Shown piece after piece: positions 59,817 through 64,000 of a stretch of DNA of 64,000 nt (position 1 is the first letter of the stretch; each line of letters opens with the position of its first letter). Location of the stretch: contig NZ_JAGJBY010000001.1 in the NCBI RefSeq assembly GCF_020010905.1, positions 3,802,001-3,866,000 on the forward strand, written 5' to 3'. This stretch comes from Streptomyces acidiscabies. Lineage in GTDB: Bacteria > Actinomycetota > Actinomycetes > Streptomycetales > Streptomycetaceae. The position numbers and the translations under genes are program-made. Below the pieces are notes generated by a model. It was not told the DNA's origin and did no database searches. It saw only the letters and a list, made by a program, of their open reading frames with translations.

Positions 59817-60464
59817 ATGGCGGAAAGCACCGGGCCTCGGGGGCCCTATCGCAAGGGGCTCCAGCGCCGCCGGGAGATCGTCGCCGCTGCAGCCGAGCTC
59901 TTTGCTGAATCCGGATACGCACACTCGTCGATGCGTGAGCTCGCCAGGCGGATGCGCCTGACACAGACAGGGCTTCTCCACCACTTCGCCGACAAGGAAG
60001 AACTCCTGGTCGAAGTGCTCAACTTGCGCGATTCGTCCGTTGCCGACTACCTGTCGGAGCAGCACGCCACCGATGTCGCTACGCGGTCCCGCGAGGTCGC
60101 GCGTCACTCCGCGGAGCACGAGGGACTGACGTCCCTGTACATCATCCTCTCGGCCGAGGCGATTGATCGCGATCATCCGGCGCACCCGTACTTCGTCGAG
60201 CACTACCAGGCAGCCCAGACACTCACGCTCGACCCCGGCCCTGAGGCGCCCGAAGGTGCCCCGATGGGGATCAGCCCGGAGATGATCGCCACGCTGGGGA
60301 CCGCCCTGCAGGACGGGCTCCAGATCCAGCGGCGATACCGGGACGACCTGGATGTCGTCGAGGCCATCGACGCCTTCTGGCGGCTCGTGGCTGCTGCTCG
60401 GGCGCACTGGGTGCAGCAGGCGGCTTCGGACGACTCCAACCGCCGCGACGACGACTCCGACTGA
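59817..60464 (+). CDS. TetR-family regulator of the glycoside locus
   Basis: A 215-residue protein with a TetR helix-turn-helix (RRREIVAAAAELFAESGYAH, MRLTQTGLLHHFADKEELLV) at residues about 17-65 and a helical ligand domain ending in an acidic/Arg-rich tail. It is divergent from the importer operon. The shared motif in its promoter and in that of the GH1 gene makes it the best candidate for a regulator of both. The inducer is probably the imported glycoside or a product. Confidence 0.87.
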   Translation: MAESTGPRGPYRKGLQRRREIVAAAAELFAESGYAHSSMRELARRMRLTQTGLLHHFADKEELLVEVLNLRDSSVADYLSEQHATDVATRSREVARHSAEHEGLTSLYIILSAEAIDRDHPAHPYFVEHYQAAQTLTLDPGPEAPEGAPMGISPEMIATLGTALQDGLQIQRRYRDDLDVVEAIDAFWRLVAAARAHWVQQAASDDSNRRDDDSD

Positions 60465-60601
60465 GCGTCGTTCACGGTCCGCCGGGTTGATGAAGACCTC
60501 CGGCTCCGCTCGCGCGCGAAGCCGGAGGCGCAAGCGGCCGTCAGGCGGCGGTCTCAGCGGTGCTCATGACTCGCATCCGTTGTCGGACTGTGGATGTTGC
60601 G

Positions 60602-60893
60602 TCACATGCGTGCCGCAATGAACTCCGCGGCGGAGTCGTTGTGTTGCGGTTGGGAGTAGGCGCCGTGGGCGGCGGAGTCCGTCCCGCCGCCACAGATCGG
60701 GTCGCCGGTCGCGCAGTCGTCGAGCGTGCGTGCCTGGTAGGTGCCGGTCACCTGACGGTAGGTCGGGAACCCGCGGATGGGGTTGCCGAAGAGCACAACT
60801 GCCTTGACCTTCGGCTCTGTGGCGCCGGGTATGACGGCCACGGTGGCCGCACCCGTGAGGGCTCCTTGGCTGCAGACTCCGACATTGGAGAAC
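60602..60893 (-). pseudogene. Cutinase-family C-terminal fragment
   Basis: One frame encodes VGVCSQGALTGAATVAVIPG, VKAVVLFGNPIRGFPTYRQV and LDDCATGDPICGGGTDSAAH, ending at a TGA at 60602. The serine elbow (CSQGA), catalytic Asp (GDPIC) and His (AHGAY) of cutinases are all recognisable, but the N-terminal third and export signal are missing. The fragment starts abruptly three bases from the stop of the LacI-family gene, so a deletion joined them. It is not expressed as a secreted enzyme. Confidence 0.7.
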
Positions 60894-60896
60894 CGG

Positions 60897-61991
60897 TCAG
60901 GCGGACGCTCGGGCCACGATGTCCGGTGTCCACACCGGAGGTTCGTCCGAGCTGGGGGGCGCGACTCCGCCGGCGTCGAGCCGCTGCAGAACCCACCCGG
61001 CCAGCATGGCCCCAAAGGGCTTGTTGGAGCCGCGGATCGTAGTCAGCGGTGGGCAGGCGTACCGGGCGGCCGCGATGTCGTCCGCGCCGATCACGGCCGG
61101 CTCGGAGGGAACTTCCACGCCCAGAACCCACGCGGCGTTCAAGATCGCCAGGGCGACGTCGTCGTTGAACGCGGCGATCGCGGTGACGGGCGCTTGTGCC
61201 GGCCAACTGCGCAGTATCGGCGTGAAGTCCCCGTCGTCGGGCATGCGACGCGAGGGCACCATAGGCAGGCCGAGCCGGCGCGCTGTTTCGTCGGCGCCCG
61301 CGTGGCGCCGGTCGGACATCGGTCCGAGCCGGGGATCGGCGGGGTGGACGTAGCCGATGCGGACGGTGCCGCGCCAGGCCAAGTGGGTCGCCTGGGCCGC
61401 GCCGACGACGCGGCCCGCGTCGTCACGGGGAGGCGGCGGGTCGTCGGGTCCTGGCAGTACCACCCGGGCGCCGCGTGCCTGAAATGCGACGACTTGCCTT
61501 GCGTCGAAGGGGGTCAGTCCCGGTACCGCGACCGGGGCGGCCAGCGATAGAGCCGGCTGGCGGCCCGGGCTGGCCGTATGGGTCACCAGCATCAATCCTT
61601 GCGAGGCCAATCCCCGATCGAGCTCGGCGACGATCGAGCTGGGCGGAAAGTCCGGCAGGCGCAGCAGCACAGTGCTGCCGCGTCCTCGCGACAGTGCCTG
61701 CGTGGGCCCGTTCGGGGTGTAACCCAACCGCTCGGCAGCCGCCAGAACCTTCTGTCGCGTCGCTTCCGGGATGGTCTGTTTCGGCACGTAGTTGAGTACG
61801 AAGCTCACCGTTGACCGCGACACGCCTGACTCCCGCGCGACATCCGCGCTCGTCACCCGCGACGCACCACCGAGACCCTCCAAGCGCCGGCTGCCGGAGC
61901 CGTCCAGCCGCAACCCGACGGCCACCTTACGCCCGACCTGGGGCGCTCTGCCTGACGGCACCAGCCCAGGGACCGCACCGACACCGGCCAT
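60897..61991 (-). CDS. LacI-family transcriptional regulator
   Basis: A protein of up to 364 residues with a LacI helix-turn-helix (TSADVARESGVSRSTVSFVL), hinge ERLGYTPNGPTQALSRGRG and a sugar-binding-type effector domain (AIAAFNDDVALAILNAAWVL, PAVIGADDIAAARYACPPLT). It resembles the LacI protein at 11.3-12.3 kb in its N-terminal half. The start is uncertain: ATG 61991 gives a long 45-residue lead, and a GTG near 61937 is possible. It is divergent from a GH1 beta-glucosidase gene and probably represses it. Confidence 0.83.
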   Translation of the reverse strand: MAGVGAVPGLVPSGRAPQVGRKVAVGLRLDGSGSRRLEGLGGASRVTSADVARESGVSRSTVSFVLNYVPKQTIPEATRQKVLAAAERLGYTPNGPTQALSRGRGSTVLLRLPDFPPSSIVAELDRGLASQGLMLVTHTASPGRQPALSLAAPVAVPGLTPFDARQVVAFQARGARVVLPGPDDPPPPRDDAGRVVGAAQATHLAWRGTVRIGYVHPADPRLGPMSDRRHAGADETARRLGLPMVPSRRMPDDGDFTPILRSWPAQAPVTAIAAFNDDVALAILNAAWVLGVEVPSEPAVIGADDIAAARYACPPLTTIRGSNKPFGAMLAGWVLQRLDAGGVAPPSSDEPPVWTPDIVARASA

Positions 61992-62260
61992 GGTCGGTCA
62001 GGACCTGTGGCGTTCAGGCAGCCCTGCGCTGGTCAGCGTTGGCAAGCGCCTCGTCGGCTGCCGTCGTTGCCGTACGCACCCGCAACTGCCGTGACGGCGA
62101 AACGGCTTGGTCCGAAGTGCGCCGATTGGTCGATCCCTGCAGAAGCACGCCCATCGTGAGTCGATCGCCGTCTTCCCCTCAGGTCAACGTGGATGTTCGG
62201 CAGCGGAAGTCATCGCGAATGTGAAGTCGCAGTTCGCCTTGACGCAACCCTGTGCCGATA

Positions 62261-62281
62261 ACAGTTCAGGTGATAGGTTTT
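62261..62281. promoter_or_regulatory. Shared operator-like motif, GH1 promoter
   Basis: CAGTTCAGGTGATAGGTTTT (62262-62281) is the second copy of the motif found in front of the TetR/importer genes, 17 of 21 bases matching. It ends 28 bases before the GH1 start, overlapping where a promoter would be. Confidence 0.6.
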
Positions 62282-62309
62282 GGCGCCACGTCACCAGAGA
62301 GGCTGATCC

Positions 62310-63743
62310 ATGTATCGCGACTCCATCGACCGCGGGCACTTGGCGTTCCCGCCCGACTTCATCCTCGGCGCCGCGACCGCCGCGTACCAGATCGAGGGTG
62401 GCGCGAGGGAGGGCGGTCGAGGCTCGTCCATCTGGGACACGTTCAGCCACGCCCCGGGGAAGACTGCTGAGGGGGCGACCGGGGACGTCGCCGCGGACCA
62501 CTATCACCGCGTCGAGGTCGATCTCGACCTGATGGCCTCGCTCCACCTCGACGCCTACCGGTTCTCCATCTCCTGGCCGCGCGTGATGCCCACGGGCGAG
62601 GGCGAAGCGAATCCGGAGGGTCTGGAGTTCTACTCGCGCCTCGTCGACGGACTGCTCGCACGCGGCATCAAGCCGATCGTGACGCTCAACCACTGGGACC
62701 TCCCGCAGGCATTGGAGGATCGCTACGGCGGCTGGCGAGGGCGGGAAACCGCATTCGCCTTCGAGAAGTACGCGGAGATCGTGGGGGCGGCCCTCGGGGA
62801 CCGGGTCGCCGTCTGGTCAACCCACAACGAGCCGTGGAACAACTCCTTCGCCGGGTACGGCAATGGCGTGTTCGCGCCTGGCGGTAAGAGCCATGCAGAT
62901 GCGCTCAAGGCTGCGCACCACCTCAACCTTTCCCACGGACTCGCGGTGGCAGCACTGCGGCGCACCGTGACCAATGCCGAAGCACAGATTTCCGTGGTGC
63001 TCAACATCTTCCGCATCGAAGCCGAGACCCCCGAGGACGCCGAAGCCGCGCGTCGGTTCGACGCTGTGGCCAACCGCGTGTTCACAGGGCCCATGCTCCG
63101 CGGGAACTATCCGGCCGATCTGCTGCAAGACACCCGGGCTTTCACCGACTGGAGCTTCGTTCTGCCGGGCGACTTGGAGATCTGCCACCAGCCCATCGAC
63201 CTGCTCGGCGTCAACTACTACGAGGTCATGCACGTACGTCTGAATCAGGACTTCGACCCCAGCGCCGAAAGCTCCGGCGGCACGCCCTTCCCGGGCTCGG
63301 AGCGCATCGAGTTCGTCCGCCGCGACGAGCTGGCGCGAACGGTGATGGACTGGGGGATCGAACCACGAGGCCTCGAGGATCATCTGGTCGCCCTTTCCAA
63401 GGAGTTCCCCGAACTGCCGATCATGGTGATGGAGAACGGCGCGGCCTTCGAGGACGTGGTCGACGACTCGGGTGGCCGGCGCGTGGTCGTCGACCGCGAC
63501 CGAACACAGTTCCTCATCGATCACGTCACGGCGGCTCATCGTGCTCGCGAGAGGGGCGCCCGCGTTGTCGGGTACCTCGTGTGGTCGCTGCTCGACAACT
63601 TCGAATGGGTCATGGGATACGGCCCGCGGTTCGGCATCATCCGGGTCGACTACGACACCCACGAGCGCATTCCGAAACTGAGCGCGCACTGGTTCGCGGA
63701 ATTGTGTGCCACGAAGGTCGTCCCGGCCCTCGCCGGCCGCTGA
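62310..63743 (+). CDS. GH1 beta-glucosidase
   Basis: A 477-residue GH1 enzyme: FPPDFILGAATAAYQIEGGA, acid/base Glu174 in STHNEPW, nucleophile Glu375 in VMENGA, and the C-terminal WSLLDNFEWVMGYGPRFG. No signal peptide, so cytosolic. AGAGAGG precedes the ATG. It is a different lineage from the GH1 at 12.7 kb (longer, canonical MENG). It lies divergent from a LacI gene and carries the motif shared with the importer promoter, so it probably finishes breakdown of the imported glycoside. Confidence 0.92.
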   Translation: MYRDSIDRGHLAFPPDFILGAATAAYQIEGGAREGGRGSSIWDTFSHAPGKTAEGATGDVAADHYHRVEVDLDLMASLHLDAYRFSISWPRVMPTGEGEANPEGLEFYSRLVDGLLARGIKPIVTLNHWDLPQALEDRYGGWRGRETAFAFEKYAEIVGAALGDRVAVWSTHNEPWNNSFAGYGNGVFAPGGKSHADALKAAHHLNLSHGLAVAALRRTVTNAEAQISVVLNIFRIEAETPEDAEAARRFDAVANRVFTGPMLRGNYPADLLQDTRAFTDWSFVLPGDLEICHQPIDLLGVNYYEVMHVRLNQDFDPSAESSGGTPFPGSERIEFVRRDELARTVMDWGIEPRGLEDHLVALSKEFPELPIMVMENGAAFEDVVDDSGGRRVVVDRDRTQFLIDHVTAAHRARERGARVVGYLVWSLLDNFEWVMGYGPRFGIIRVDYDTHERIPKLSAHWFAELCATKVVPALAGR

Positions 63744-63901
63744 GCGACCACCCTCAATTTCCGCATTCTGCACACCCGCAGAGGCGGTCTCGGGCCGAGC
63801 CGCGTTCGTGGGCCGCCGGGAGACAGCGTACGGTCCACGTCGTCCGGATACCGCAGCGTGCCCTCGGACCATCCTTCAACAGGAAAGCGAGACACCATTC
63901 A

Positions 63902-64000
63902 ATGAGAATGCACCGCATCGGCGCGGCGCTCGCAACTGTCACCATAGGGCTCTTGACCGTGGCCCTCCCCACCACCGGCGCCTCAGCTGATTCAGACGCG
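63902..64000 (+). CDS. Start of a secreted protein, cut by the window end
   Basis: ATG 63902 opens a frame to the window edge (33 codons) reading as a Sec signal peptide: charged MRMHR, hydrophobic IGAALATVTIGLLTVALP, and a likely cleavage after GASA. The mature part is outside. AGGAAAG lies upstream at a loose distance; a second in-frame ATG is at 63908. It follows the GH1 gene by 158 bp and may be another extracellular enzyme. Confidence 0.6.
   Translation, partial: MRMHRIGAALATVTIGLLTVALPTTGASADSDA

Noticed and set aside
1..64000. CRISPR arrays, tRNA or rRNA genes
   Set aside because: No regular short repeats with spacers and no tRNA cloverleaf or rRNA-like stretch was noticed on either strand; no model search was possible.

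Overview
The window is high-GC DNA with the gene style of Streptomyces. GTG starts and four-base start/stop overlaps are common. The families present are typical of that genus: OmpR and TetR/LacI/IclR regulators, MMPL exporters, DUF6351, CUT1 sugar transporters, and IS110/ISAs1 elements. It reads as an accessory chromosomal region (or large replicon) with active sugar-use genes at the right, a working sulfane-sulfur cluster at the left, and many decayed genes and insertion sequences between and around them. I saw no tRNA, rRNA or CRISPR array.

Layout. 1-3.9 kb: the end of a two-component system (histidine kinase and OmpR-type regulator), divergent from an MMPL exporter. 4.0-6.3 kb: decayed lutB/lutC and truncated genes for acetaldehyde dehydrogenase and 4-hydroxy-2-oxovalerate aldolase. 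6.3-10.6 kb: a sulfane-sulfur detoxification cluster (DUF302, persulfide dioxygenase-rhodanese, rhodanese, TauE exporter, rhodanese-DUF2892) with a CsoR/CstR-like repressor and several matching operators. 11.3-17.8 kb: LacI regulator divergent from a GH1 beta-glucosidase, a Gfo/Idh/MocA oxidoreductase and a secreted DUF6351 protein. 19.1-22.5 kb: a MacB/FtsX-type ABC exporter closed by a perfect 42-bp palindrome. 22.6-23.6 kb: a wrecked second copy of the GH1 gene fused to a Tn3-family transposase fragment. 23.9-27.5 kb: SDR, alpha/beta-hydrolase, quinone-oxidoreductase-like enzyme and TetR on the minus strand.

27.8-39.4 kb is an insertion-sequence zone. It holds a dead serine recombinase, a frameshifted IS256 element, and two identical 1462-bp ISAs1 elements, each with its own 10-bp target duplication, with a small low-GC secreted-protein gene between them. 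A VOC protein, two different IS110-family transposases and an XRE regulator follow. 39.5-46.1 kb is a graveyard of CoA-ester and steroid-type catabolism: enoyl-CoA hydratase with an amber codon, acyl-CoA dehydrogenase, two CoA-transferases, ferredoxin reductase, a 3-ketosteroid-dehydrogenase-like flavoprotein and a C-C hydrolase. The tandem-domain MarR regulator and the IclR regulator embedded in it are still intact.

46.2-63.7 kb is an apparently functional glycoside-use locus. It has a Tat-exported GH106-like alpha-L-rhamnosidase, an SDR, a GH35-type beta-galactosidase, two GH3 enzymes, a complete CUT1 importer without its ATPase, a divergent TetR regulator, a LacI regulator and a GH1 beta-glucosidase. 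A 20-bp motif is shared by the importer promoter and the GH1 promoter, suggesting a single regulon. The enzyme set would fit import and trimming of rhamnose/glucose/galactose-bearing plant glycosides; the actual substrate is inference.
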